64,000 nt of DNA from the NCBI GenBank assembly GCA_039918235.1, contig JBDSHZ010000043.1, forward strand, positions 29,898 to 93,897. The letters are read 5' to 3'. Position numbers and translations under genes: made by a program. Positions 52,342 to 62,628 of this stretch are shown here, in pieces (within the stretch, counting starts at the first letter, position 1; the number at the start of each line of letters is the position of its first letter). The notes beneath the pieces are model-generated. The model was given only the letters and a program-made list of their open reading frames with translations. It had not been told where the DNA came from and searched no databases. This DNA is from Pseudopedobacter sp039918235 (GTDB taxonomy: Bacteria > Bacteroidota > Bacteroidia > Sphingobacteriales > Sphingobacteriaceae).

Positions 52342-55300
52342 ATGCGTTCAACCGCTGGGAGCGAATCTATATATCAGCTTTTTAAGCAAAGTGTAAAAAC
52401 TTATCCTGACGCTATAGCAGTATCTTACTTAGATCAACGCATTAGCTATAAAGCATTAGATTTAATTGTTGATTTAGCCGCTTCAAAAATAGAATCTTCT
52501 GCGAACCCATTTGTAGCTGTTAGCGCTACCAGAAATTTGGAGATGATTGTTGGCCTGCTTGCCATTTTTAAAGCAGGTAAAGCTTATTTACCCCTTGATA
52601 TTTCCTATCCAAAAGAGCGCTTGGCGCTGATGGTAAAAGATTCAAATGTTAATTTTTGCTTTTGTAATAAAGAAGAAAATTCTTTTTTTTCAAATTTGAT
52701 AAAGGAGAATGTATCAACTACAAATGTTACTACCGAAAATTCAGAAAATAAAATAGGATATATCTTATATACATCAGGTTCTACTGGTAAGCCCAAAGGC
52801 GTTTGTTTGGGGGCAGAAGCTTTATTGAACCTTTTGGATTGGCAACTGAAAAGCTCCATCTCCAAAGTAAAATCTAAAACGCTACAATATTCTCCATTAA
52901 CTTTTGATCCATCTTTTTTAGAGATTTTTGCAACATTCAGTATTGGCGGAGAGTTGGTTTTGATTGATGATGAGCTACGGTTAGATCCTTTCAGACTTCT
53001 TCATTTTTTAGAAAGCGAAAAAATAGAAAGGCTTTTTCTCCCATTTGTTGCTTTACAAATGATAGCAGAAACTGCTGTGGAGTTGAGGATTTTCCCTTCA
53101 TCATTAAAAGAAGTAATGACCGCGGGGGAACAATTAAAAGTCACCCCGCAATTGGCGAGTTTTTTTGAAAACTTGCCTGATAGTAGACTTTTCAATCAAT
53201 ACGGCCCTACAGAGTGCCACGTAGTGACCCAATTGAAATTGGAGGGAAACCCAGCAGCATGGCCACCGCTTCCAAGCATTGGTATACCTATTCAAAAAAC
53301 TGACATTTATATTCTGGATGAAAATGGTAAGCTTTTACCAGACGGAGCTATTGGAGAATTATGCATCGCAGGAATTTCATTGGCAGAAGGTTATTTAAAT
53401 CGACCCGAATTAACCAATGAAAAATTCATTTTCTGGAATCATCCTTACAAAGGAGAAATTAGAATTTATAAAAGTGGGGATTTGTCTAAATATCTCCCAG
53501 ACGGAAATATTGAATTTTTAGGTCGTAAAGACAATCAAGTAAAAGTACGTGGATATAGAATCGAGTTAGGCGAAATTGAGGTAAAGCTTAGCGAAATAGA
53601 AAATATAAAGGATGCGGTGGTAGTGGCACATGAAAATAAGTTATTTGCTTATTTGGTGGCAAAAAATCAATCCATCCATCAATCCGAATTACGCTTAAAA
53701 CTCCAAAAAACATTACCAGATTACATGATTCCATCCCAGTTTATCTGGATGGATGAATTTCCTAAAACATCCAGCGGAAAAGTTGATCGGAATGCTTTAA
53801 ATATCCCAAAATCAACAAGATCAAATCATATTCCTTATCAAAAACCGGTTTCTTCTTTGGAGAAAATTATGGTGAAGGTTTGGGAAGAGCTGTTAAAAAT
53901 TGAAGAAATAGGCGTAAATGACAACTTTTTTGAGCTTGGAGGAAATTCATTATTGGCTCAAAAAGTCATCATTAAATTCTATCAACAAAACATTAAACTA
54001 CCAATTACCAAACTTTATCAATTGCCAACTATTGCTTTAATCGGCAGGTTTTTGGAAGGCGAAAAACCCACTTTCAAAAAAGTAGCGCTTATAAGAGATT
54101 CCAATAAAAACCGTGATGTTGCCATTATCGGCATGAACGGAAGATTCCCGGGAGCTGAAAATGTAGCTCAACTTTGGGAAATGCTAAAAGCGGGTAAGGA
54201 AGGAATTACCTTTTTTGAGGATCAGGAATTGGATGAGTTTATTCCTGATAAAATTAAAGATGATCCACAATATGTTAAAGCAAGAGGAATCTTAAAGCAA
54301 ACGGAATATTTTGATGCCGAATTTTGGAATATCAACCCAAAATTGGCTTCATTAATGAATCCGCAACAAAGGATTTTCTTAGAAATCTGTAGAGACTTAC
54401 TGGAGAGCAAAGGTTATTTACCTGCAGTTTATGATGGAGTAATCGGCATTTTTGCCGGTGCGGGAAGTAACTCTTATTTCCATAACCATGTACTATCCCA
54501 TCCAGAACTGATTGACCAAGCAGGGAAAACACAGGTAGATACTTTAAATGATAAAGACTATATCGCCTCCCGAACCGCTTTCCATCTGAATTTGAAAGGT
54601 CCGGCTGTAAGTGTTTATGCCGCCTGTTCTACTTCTTTATTGGCCGTTGCACAAGCTGTAGAAAGTATCAGAAATGGGCAAAACCAAATTGCTTTGGCAG
54701 GAGGAATCAGCATCACTACGCCTATGAATAGTGGGCATATTTACGAAGATGGCGCCATGTTTAGCAAAGATGGACATACCCGCACATTTGATGCGGAGGC
54801 TAACGGAACTGTCTTTAGTGATGGCGCAGGTGTAGTTTTATTAAAGAGTTTAGAGGATGCTATTGCTGATGGAGATTTTATTTATTCCGTGATCAAAGGT
54901 GTTGGAGTAAATAATGATGGAAGCGAAAAAAGCAGTTTCACGGCTCCTAATCCTGCCGGGCAAGCCAGTGCAATTAATATGGCGATGGATGATGCGGAGG
55001 TAAAGCCTGAAGACATTAGTTATATTGAAGCACACGGAACAGCAACACCTGTTGGAGATCCTTTAGAAATTGAAGGTCTGCAATTGGTTTTTTCCGAAGC
55101 TACGGAAAAGCAATTCTGTGCAATCGGCTCGTTAAAAAGCAATATTGGGCATTTAACGCATGCAGCCGGAGTGGCAGGTTTAATCAAAACTTCTCTTTCT
55201 TTACATCATCAAATTATTCCTCCAACTATTAATTTCAATCAAGAAAATCCGCTCATAAATTTTAATGAATCAGCTTTTTATGTTAGCCGTGAGCTAAAAA

Positions 55301-58300
55301 ATTGGGAGAATAACACAAGCCGTTTGGCAGGCGTGAGTTCTTTTGGCGTTGGCGGAACCAATGTTCATGTTATTGTATCCGAATATGAAAATAAACCCAT
55401 TTCAAAATCTTCTCCAACTGATGTTGCATTAATTACTTACTCGGCAAAATCGGCGGAAAGTGTTTCTTTATATGAAGACAAGCTTCTTGACTTTATCCAG
55501 CAGCATCCAGAAAAGGATATAGGTGACATTGCTTACACCCTCCAAAGCACAAGAGAAAACTTCAGCTTTAGAAAAAGTATTGCAGTTAAAAATCTTGAGG
55601 ATTTTAAAGGTGAATTACAAAAGAAAACCTCGGCTCAGGAACTTAAAGAAGCTGTAAATGAAGTGGTGTTTTTATTTCCAGGTCAGGGGGCACAATATCT
55701 GCAAATGGGTAAGGAGCTTTATGAATCAGAGTCGGTTTATAAAACTGCAATTGATGAATGTGCTGAAATTCTAAAATCCTGTTGGGATGAAGACATCAAA
55801 AGCATTTTATTTGGGGACGAGGAAAAAAAGCTGAATAATACTTACTATACCCAACCGGCAATATTTATTACCTCTTATGCACTGGCAAAATTATGGATGC
55901 ATTGGGGCGTAAATCCTCAGATTTTAATTGGGCATAGCATTGGAGAATTTGTTGCGGCACATTTTGCAGGCGTATTTTCTTTAGCAGATGCTTTAAAGCT
56001 GATTGTTCACCGAGGAAAGTTGGTAAGTACTGTGAGCAAAGGAAGTATGTTGGCAGTGAAGAGCTCGGTAGAAACGCTCAACCTCCCTGCAGATTTAAGT
56101 ATTGCCACTATAAACACCCCAAAACAGTGCGTAGTTTCTGGAACCGATGAAGCCATTAGTGCTTTTTCAAAAGAACTAGATAAAAATGGAATTGCCAATA
56201 AGGTGCTAAAAACTAGCCATGCTTTTCATTCTTACATGATGGATGAAATTGTTGTGCCGTTTCAAAAAATGGTGTCTCAAATTAAATTGCACATTCCTCA
56301 AAAACCCATTATTTCTACCGTAACTGCTCAATTTTTAACGGATCAAGAAGCAACAGATCCTGCTTATTGGGCAAACCATATGCGGGCAACTGTAAATTTT
56401 GCAGGGGCAATTCAATTTTTAGCAATCAATTCTTCAATGGTTTTATTGGAGGTTGGACCAGGTAAATCTTTAAGCACAGCGGCTATCCAAACTGCTACTG
56501 TAAAATGTAAAAGTATTGCAGGTATTGAAAGCAATGAGAATCTTGACAGTGAGAAAATAGCTTTATTCAATGCTTTAGGTAAATTATGGACTTATGGCTT
56601 TCAGCCTGATTGGAAAATAATCAATGGGGAAAAGCATTTCAATAAAATTGAGCTTCCAACATACGCCTACAATAGAAAAAAATATTGGCTCAATCCTGTT
56701 AAGTCAAACATAACAGCATCAACATTTATTGAAACATTAGCTGAAGAGATAGTAACTGAAAAACTCAGTAAAAATGATCTTTTAAGGAAAAATATATCTT
56801 TCATCCTTGAAAATGCTTCTGGCATTTCTGTTGGTCCCGCTGCTCAAGAACTCAGCTTGATTGAGTTAGGATTTGATTCACTTTTATTAACCCAAGTTGC
56901 GCTAACGCTTAGAAAAGAATTTGGTTTGCCTATCTCGTTTAAGCAATTGAGTGACGAGTTGATGAGTGTGGAGTTATTGGCCAATTATTTAGAACATCAT
57001 TTACCGGAAACTTATTTTGAAAAAAACAGTAACGGACAAAGAGTTTCTAATGAGAGTTTTATTGACGAATCAACATCATCCGGTTTAACCGAAATAAAAG
57101 CCAACCCTTTTGGTGCCATTGCTAAGATTGAAAAATCTAGAATTGCGATTAATGAAAAGCAAGAAGAATTTATTGCTGATTTTAATAAAAGGTTCAATCA
57201 AAAAACAAAATCTAGTAAAGAATATACGCAGAAAAATAGGTCGCACATGGCCGATCCACGTGTAGTAACAGGTTTTAAGCCTTTAACTAAGGAAATGGTT
57301 TACCCAATTGTGGTCAATAAAAGTAAAGGAAGCCGACTTTGGGATTTGGACGGAAACGAATATGTAGATGCTTTAAATGGATTTGGATCCAGCTTATTTG
57401 GTTACCAACCTGATTTTATCAAAAAAGCAGTTTTAGAACAAGTGGAAAAAGGCTATGAAGTTGGTCCGCAACATGAATTGGCTGGCGAGGTTTGTAAATT
57501 AATTTGTGAGTTTACCAATTTTGACCGAAGTGCATTGTGTAATACCGGTTCAGAAGCAGTTTTAGGCGCATTACGTATTGCTAGAACAGTGACAGGGAAG
57601 TCTTTAATTGTTGTTTTCACCGGATCCTATCATGGTATAAATGATGAGGTAATTGTTAGAGGAAGCCAGCAATTGAGAAGTTTTGCCGCGGCTCCCGGAA
57701 TTATGAATGAAGCGGTGATGAACACTTTAGTTTTAGAATACGGAACAGAAGAAAGTTTAAAAGTCATTAGAGAAAGAGCCAATGAATTTGCTGCGGTTTT
57801 GGTAGAACCAGTGCAAAGTAGAAAACCTGAATTTCAACCTATCGAGTTTTTAAAAGAAGTTAGAAAAATAACAGAAGAGCATCATGTTGCTTTAATTTTT
57901 GATGAAGTGATTACCGGTTTCCGCTCCCACCCAAATGGCACTCAAGGATTATTTGCCATAAAAGCGGATATCGGAACTTATGGAAAAGTGATTGGTGGCG
58001 GTATGCCCATTGGTGCAATTGCTGGTAAAAGAGAATGGATGGACACCTTAGATGGTGGTTTTTGGCAATTTGGGGACGATTCTTTTCCGGAAGTTGGCGT
58101 AACCTATTTTGCAGGAACTTTTGTCCGCCATCCTTTAGCATTGGCAGCCGGTTTAGCTTCTTTAAAACACATGAAAAGCAGCGGGCCAGCATTACAGGAA
58201 GAAATTTCTAAAATGACTTTATATTTAGCGGATGAGTTAAATGCGATTTGCAAAAAACTATCGCTGCCTATTCATATCGTTCATTTCTCCTCGCTTTGGA

Positions 58301-58644
58301 AAATTAAATTTAAAATAGATTACCCTTATTATGAGCTACTTTTTAAACTGATGTGCGAAAAAGGAATCCATATTTGGGATGGTTTTCCTTGTTTTTTAAC
58401 AGAGGCACATAGCAAGGAAGATGTTGATTTGATCATAGAAGCATTTGACCATAGCGTAAGAGATTTGCGGATTGTAAATTTAATTCCTACACCAACAAAA
58501 ATGGAAGTTGAAACTCATCTCTCATTTAATAAAGTGCCTTTACCACACGCAAAATTAGGAAAAGATAAATCAGGTAATCCGGGTTGGTTTTTAGAAGATG
58601 ATAAAAATTCTGGTGAATATTTACAGGTCCTCACACAAAATTAA
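52342..58644 (+). CDS. Hybrid NRPS-PKS: A-PCP-KS-AT-ACP-aminotransferase
   Basis: A 2100-residue assembly-line protein. Adenylation domain 1-483 (YILYTSGSTGKPKG near 139, SSGKVDR near 477); carrier with Ser536; ketosynthase 592-1015 with Cys762, His898 and His937, all present; acyltransferase 1108-1400 with Ser1199 in GHSIGE and HAFH at 1293-1296, a malonyl-CoA signature; second carrier with Ser1513; class III aminotransferase 1637-2060 with PLP lysine Lys1882 in GKVIGGGMPIGA. There is no condensation domain before the A domain, so it loads a free amino acid. There is no ketoreductase, so the beta-ketone should go to the aminotransferase, as in McyE- and mycosubtilin-type lines. Predicted product is a 3,4-diamino acyl chain. 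Confidence 0.93.
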   Translation: MRSTAGSESIYQLFKQSVKTYPDAIAVSYLDQRISYKALDLIVDLAASKIESSANPFVAVSATRNLEMIVGLLAIFKAGKAYLPLDISYPKERLALMVKDSNVNFCFCNKEENSFFSNLIKENVSTTNVTTENSENKIGYILYTSGSTGKPKGVCLGAEALLNLLDWQLKSSISKVKSKTLQYSPLTFDPSFLEIFATFSIGGELVLIDDELRLDPFRLLHFLESEKIERLFLPFVALQMIAETAVELRIFPSSLKEVMTAGEQLKVTPQLASFFENLPDSRLFNQYGPTECHVVTQLKLEGNPAAWPPLPSIGIPIQKTDIYILDENGKLLPDGAIGELCIAGISLAEGYLNRPELTNEKFIFWNHPYKGEIRIYKSGDLSKYLPDGNIEFLGRKDNQVKVRGYRIELGEIEVKLSEIENIKDAVVVAHENKLFAYLVAKNQSIHQSELRLKLQKTLPDYMIPSQFIWMDEFPKTSSGKVDRNALNIPKSTRSNHIPYQKPVSSLEKIMVKVWEELLKIEEIGVNDNFFELGGNSLLAQKVIIKFYQQNIKLPITKLYQLPTIALIGRFLEGEKPTFKKVALIRDSNKNRDVAIIGMNGRFPGAENVAQLWEMLKAGKEGITFFEDQELDEFIPDKIKDDPQYVKARGILKQTEYFDAEFWNINPKLASLMNPQQRIFLEICRDLLESKGYLPAVYDGVIGIFAGAGSNSYFHNHVLSHPELIDQAGKTQVDTLNDKDYIASRTAFHLNLKGPAVSVYAACSTSLLAVAQAVESIRNGQNQIALAGGISITTPMNSGHIYEDGAMFSKDGHTRTFDAEANGTVFSDGAGVVLLKSLEDAIADGDFIYSVIKGVGVNNDGSEKSSFTAPNPAGQASAINMAMDDAEVKPEDISYIEAHGTATPVGDPLEIEGLQLVFSEATEKQFCAIGSLKSNIGHLTHAAGVAGLIKTSLSLHHQIIPPTINFNQENPLINFNESAFYVSRELKNWENNTSRLAGVSSFGVGGTNVHVIVSEYENKPISKSSPTDVALITYSAKSAESVSLYEDKLLDFIQQHPEKDIGDIAYTLQSTRENFSFRKSIAVKNLEDFKGELQKKTSAQELKEAVNEVVFLFPGQGAQYLQMGKELYESESVYKTAIDECAEILKSCWDEDIKSILFGDEEKKLNNTYYTQPAIFITSYALAKLWMHWGVNPQILIGHSIGEFVAAHFAGVFSLADALKLIVHRGKLVSTVSKGSMLAVKSSVETLNLPADLSIATINTPKQCVVSGTDEAISAFSKELDKNGIANKVLKTSHAFHSYMMDEIVVPFQKMVSQIKLHIPQKPIISTVTAQFLTDQEATDPAYWANHMRATVNFAGAIQFLAINSSMVLLEVGPGKSLSTAAIQTATVKCKSIAGIESNENLDSEKIALFNALGKLWTYGFQPDWKIINGEKHFNKIELPTYAYNRKKYWLNPVKSNITASTFIETLAEEIVTEKLSKNDLLRKNISFILENASGISVGPAAQELSLIELGFDSLLLTQVALTLRKEFGLPISFKQLSDELMSVELLANYLEHHLPETYFEKNSNGQRVSNESFIDESTSSGLTEIKANPFGAIAKIEKSRIAINEKQEEFIADFNKRFNQKTKSSKEYTQKNRSHMADPRVVTGFKPLTKEMVYPIVVNKSKGSRLWDLDGNEYVDALNGFGSSLFGYQPDFIKKAVLEQVEKGYEVGPQHELAGEVCKLICEFTNFDRSALCNTGSEAVLGALRIARTVTGKSLIVVFTGSYHGINDEVIVRGSQQLRSFAAAPGIMNEAVMNTLVLEYGTEESLKVIRERANEFAAVLVEPVQSRKPEFQPIEFLKEVRKITEEHHVALIFDEVITGFRSHPNGTQGLFAIKADIGTYGKVIGGGMPIGAIAGKREWMDTLDGGFWQFGDDSFPEVGVTYFAGTFVRHPLALAAGLASLKHMKSSGPALQEEISKMTLYLADELNAICKKLSLPIHIVHFSSLWKIKFKIDYPYYELLFKLMCEKGIHIWDGFPCFLTEAHSKEDVDLIIEAFDHSVRDLRIVNLIPTPTKMEVETHLSFNKVPLPHAKLGKDKSGNPGWFLEDDKNSGEYLQVLTQN

Positions 58645-58650
58645 AACATA

Positions 58651-61600
58651 TTGAAATCTGAATTAACGCTCGTTCCTGTAGATTATAATCCTTTTAAACA
58701 ATCTGACATTGAGAAAGTTGGATTCACCAATGAATCTCAAAAGGAGATTTTTTTATCCAGCATTATTGGTGGAGATAATGCAAATAGGGCATATAATGAA
58801 TGTTTTACCTTACAACTAACAGGGCTTCTCAATATTGATGTTTTAAAAAAAGCAGTCCATCAAATATTTAAGCAACATGAAGCCTTAAGATCAAATTTTA
58901 GTGCCAACGGAGAATATGTTTTTGTGAATCAGTTTAAAAAATTGGATCTAAATCTCGTAGATATTTCCGTTGAAAATATCCAAAATCAGAAATTGATTTT
59001 GGAAAAGTTATACGGCGAAAATGTAGATTTCATTTTCGATCTGCTGAACGGCCCGCTAGTAAAAATCGATATTTACAAGACAGCTGCCGATATTCACCAA
59101 TTCATTATTACAGTTCACCATATTATTGCAGATGGTTGGTCCGTTGGTATCATCTTACAACATTTAAGTAAAATTTATTCTGCTAATATCAAAGGAGAGG
59201 AATTTGAGTTTTCTAATATTCCGCAGATGACAGCTTATGCGGAGGAAGAAAAAGAGTATAAAAAATCTGCCAATTATGAAAAAACTTTAGATTTTTGGAC
59301 CCAACAATTCTCAAATTTTTCTCCTTTTGGAATCCCTACAGATTTTCCACCACCTTCTTATCGTAATTACGAAAGCAATAGGGTTGATTTAGCGCTTGAT
59401 CAAAAACTGACTACTTCTTTAAAGAATATTTCAAAGCAAGAAAAGGCGAGTTTTATTAATGTTTTGCTGATAAGTTTTGAAGTCTTATTGTATGAAGTAA
59501 CTGCCGAGAAAGAAATCATTGTGGGCCTGCCTTCAGCTGGTCAATCTGCAACAGGCAATTACGATTTAGTGGGGCATTGTGTAAACCTATTGCCATTAAA
59601 AGCAACGATAAATCCCGATTTAACTTTTGTTGATTATTTAAAAAAGCGGAAATCAGAGCTTTTGGAGGCTTTAGAAAATCAATACATCACCTTCGGAAGT
59701 TTGCTTAAATCATTAAACTTGGTTAGAGATCCATCTCGGGTTGCTTTAGTGCCCGTGGTTTTTAATGTAGATTTAGGTTTAGATGACACCGTTAATTTTA
59801 GCGGATTAGATTATGAGTTTAAGAGTAATCCGAGACATTATGAAACCTTTGAACTGTTTGTAAATTTAAGCGGTCATGCAGATAATATCGTCATAGAATG
59901 GACTTATAACACCAATCTTTATAAAGAGGAAACCATTCAAAGATTTCATCAACAGTACGAAGCCATTTTAAATCGAATCAGTGCGCAACCATCCGTTTTA
60001 ATTAAAGACCTGATAGCACCAATTGTAACGGAGCATATTGCCATCACTCCTGTTCATCCTCAAGTAAATTATCCTTTAAAAGAAACAATTCCTTCTTTAT
60101 TTTTTAGCGCTGTAGAAAAATATAAGAATAAAACTGCCCTAACTTTCGAGGGTAAGCAATGGAGTTATCAGCAATTGAATGAACAATCAAATCAATTGGC
60201 ACATACGCTCATGGCATCAGGAATCAAGAAAGGTGAAAAAATTGGGGTAGCAGTAAAAAAAGATGCTAAGGTTTTAATTACCTTTTTAGCAATATTGAAG
60301 TGTGGTGCAGTTTTTCTACCCATCGATCCAGAATATCCGCTGGGGCGTATTCAGTTTATTTTAGAAGACGTTGATGCAAAGCTTCTAATTACCACAAAAG
60401 AACACATAGAAAAATTTAATCAGTCTACATTATGTGTGTTATTAGAAGAATTAATTGATACTTCAAAAGAACAACCGGTTAAAAACCCATCCTTAGAAAT
60501 AAACGGGGAAGATTTAGCTTATATCTTACACACTTCCGGTTCAACCGGAAACCCTAAAGGGGTTGAAATAAGGCATAAAAGTTTGATCAACGTTTTTTAC
60601 TGGGTGATAGAAAATCTGAAGGTTGTTCCCGAGGATAAAATTATTGCCATCACCAGTGTGTCTTTTGATATCGCTTACATTGAATTGTTAATGCCTCTTT
60701 TGGCTGGTGCCGAAATTATATTGACCCCATCTGAAGTCATGAAAGATGGCAGATTAATTTTGGATATTTTGCAAAATGAAAAGATAAGCATCATGCAGGC
60801 CACGCCATCCACTTGGCAAATGTTGATAGATGCCGGTTGGGATAAAAAATTGCCCATTAGAGTCATCAGTGGCGGCGAAGCCTTATCAAGATCCTTGGCC
60901 TCAGAAATTGGAAATCTTTGTTTATCGTTTTGGAATCTTTACGGACCAACGGAAACTTCCATTTATTCTTCTGGTAAGAAAATTAATAACGATACAGAGA
61001 TCATCACTATTGGAAGGCCAATTGCCAATACGTTGATTTATATTTTGAATGAGCGTTTACAAGCAGTAAATGAAGGCACTATTGGTGAAATTTTTATTGA
61101 GGGAGCAGGTTTAGCAAAAGGGTATTATAATAATGAAAAACTCACTGCTGATAAATTCATTGCTAATCCTTTTAAAAGCGAAACTTTAATTTATAAAACT
61201 GGAGATTTAGGACGTTTATTGAACGGTGAAATCCAATTGATTGGCAGATCTGACGAGCAGATTAAGATTAGAGGCTTAAGGATTGAGCCTCAAGAAATAG
61301 AGCACCATCTCAAACAGCAAGAAAATATTGCAAAAGCAGTTGTTGATAAGGTGAAGGATTTTTTAGTGGCATTTGTGATTCTAAAGAAAGAAGAAAAAGG
61401 GAAGGTTAAAAAATGGTCAGCAGCGCTAAAGGAAATATTGCCTGCTTACATGGTACCTCAAAAATTCATTATTGTGAATGCTTTTCCGCTCACTCCAAAC
61501 GGAAAAGTTGATAAAATTGCCTTACAACAATTGGCTATTAAACAGCTATTGGTAAATAGCCAGCATTATTTAGCACCTAAAACCCCGGCACAAAAATTAT

Positions 61601-62628
61601 TGGCAACTATCTGGAAAGAGTTGCTTCAGTTAGAGAAAGTAAGTATTCTGGATAATTTTTTTGAACTAGGAGGACACTCTTTAATTGCTGTTTCTCTAAT
61701 GGTAATGATTGAAAATGAAACTGGGAAACGTTTGCCAATAGCCTCTCTTTTTGAAAATTCTACCATTCAATCTTTAGCGAAACTTTTAGAAGACAACGAA
61801 CATGTTTCATGGAATTCTTTGGTGCCTATAAAACCCACTGGAAATAAAACGCCTTTGTATATTATTCATGGCTCAGGTCTAAATGTTTTCATGTTTCATT
61901 CCATTATTAATCTCATTGATCCGGAAAGACCGGTTTATGGAATCCAGGCAATTGGATTAGATGGAACGGATGTAGATTTAAATTCTATTGAGGAAATTGC
62001 TTCCATTTACATTTCTGATATAGAAGCTCAAAACCCAAATGGACCTTATGCGATATTGGGTTATTCCCTTGGCGGGATGATTGCCGTTGAAATGTTGAAG
62101 CAGTTAACAGCAGCTGGAAAGCAAGTGGAGTTTTTTGGAATGATAGATACCTATGTTGACAATGTAGTTCAATTTGATGGCAGAGGAACTCAATTGATCA
62201 AAAAAATATTTAGGCAATTCCCAAAGGCACTTTTTATTATAAAATCATTTTTTAAACACCCTATTGATGTAATCCGCTACCAATTTTTTATCATTAAATC
62301 AAAAATCCTTAGCCTTTTTGGAAAAGACGAAAAGATGATTTCAGAAGAGCAGACATTTCAAGAGCAGATTTATAAAAAATATGAAGATGCTTACAATATT
62401 TATAAGTTAGAGCCGATAGATCAACCTATCTTCCTATTTAAGGTTAAAAAGCGGTTATACTATTTAGATGACCCCAAATTTTTGGGATGGAAACCTTTTG
62501 CTAAAAACGGCTTAAATATTTATGATTTACCAGGCGATCATAAGACTTTCATACTCGATCCATTTAATAAACGCTTTGTGAAAATATTACAAAAAGCCTT
62601 AAAAGATGCCGAAAATTCAATTAATTGA
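58651..62628 (+). CDS. NRPS termination module: C-A-PCP-TE
   Basis: A 1325-residue protein starting at a TTG six bases after the stop of the previous gene; no ATG lies near. Condensation domain about 20-440 with HHIIADG at 156-162. Its opening (TNESQKEIFLSSIIGG ... YNECFTLQLTG) resembles condensation domains that follow PKS or aminotransferase modules. Adenylation domain 481-955 with YILHTSGSTGNPKG near 624. Carrier with Ser1010 in LGGHSL. Thioesterase about 1065-1320 with Ser1139 in GYSLGG and His1297 in GDHKTF. It should couple the aminated chain to a second amino acid and release it by hydrolysis or cyclisation. The product size is two residues plus one acetate unit. Confidence 0.93.
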   Translation: MKSELTLVPVDYNPFKQSDIEKVGFTNESQKEIFLSSIIGGDNANRAYNECFTLQLTGLLNIDVLKKAVHQIFKQHEALRSNFSANGEYVFVNQFKKLDLNLVDISVENIQNQKLILEKLYGENVDFIFDLLNGPLVKIDIYKTAADIHQFIITVHHIIADGWSVGIILQHLSKIYSANIKGEEFEFSNIPQMTAYAEEEKEYKKSANYEKTLDFWTQQFSNFSPFGIPTDFPPPSYRNYESNRVDLALDQKLTTSLKNISKQEKASFINVLLISFEVLLYEVTAEKEIIVGLPSAGQSATGNYDLVGHCVNLLPLKATINPDLTFVDYLKKRKSELLEALENQYITFGSLLKSLNLVRDPSRVALVPVVFNVDLGLDDTVNFSGLDYEFKSNPRHYETFELFVNLSGHADNIVIEWTYNTNLYKEETIQRFHQQYEAILNRISAQPSVLIKDLIAPIVTEHIAITPVHPQVNYPLKETIPSLFFSAVEKYKNKTALTFEGKQWSYQQLNEQSNQLAHTLMASGIKKGEKIGVAVKKDAKVLITFLAILKCGAVFLPIDPEYPLGRIQFILEDVDAKLLITTKEHIEKFNQSTLCVLLEELIDTSKEQPVKNPSLEINGEDLAYILHTSGSTGNPKGVEIRHKSLINVFYWVIENLKVVPEDKIIAITSVSFDIAYIELLMPLLAGAEIILTPSEVMKDGRLILDILQNEKISIMQATPSTWQMLIDAGWDKKLPIRVISGGEALSRSLASEIGNLCLSFWNLYGPTETSIYSSGKKINNDTEIITIGRPIANTLIYILNERLQAVNEGTIGEIFIEGAGLAKGYYNNEKLTADKFIANPFKSETLIYKTGDLGRLLNGEIQLIGRSDEQIKIRGLRIEPQEIEHHLKQQENIAKAVVDKVKDFLVAFVILKKEEKGKVKKWSAALKEILPAYMVPQKFIIVNAFPLTPNGKVDKIALQQLAIKQLLVNSQHYLAPKTPAQKLLATIWKELLQLEKVSILDNFFELGGHSLIAVSLMVMIENETGKRLPIASLFENSTIQSLAKLLEDNEHVSWNSLVPIKPTGNKTPLYIIHGSGLNVFMFHSIINLIDPERPVYGIQAIGLDGTDVDLNSIEEIASIYISDIEAQNPNGPYAILGYSLGGMIAVEMLKQLTAAGKQVEFFGMIDTYVDNVVQFDGRGTQLIKKIFRQFPKALFIIKSFFKHPIDVIRYQFFIIKSKILSLFGKDEKMISEEQTFQEQIYKKYEDAYNIYKLEPIDQPIFLFKVKKRLYYLDDPKFLGWKPFAKNGLNIYDLPGDHKTFILDPFNKRFVKILQKALKDAENSIN

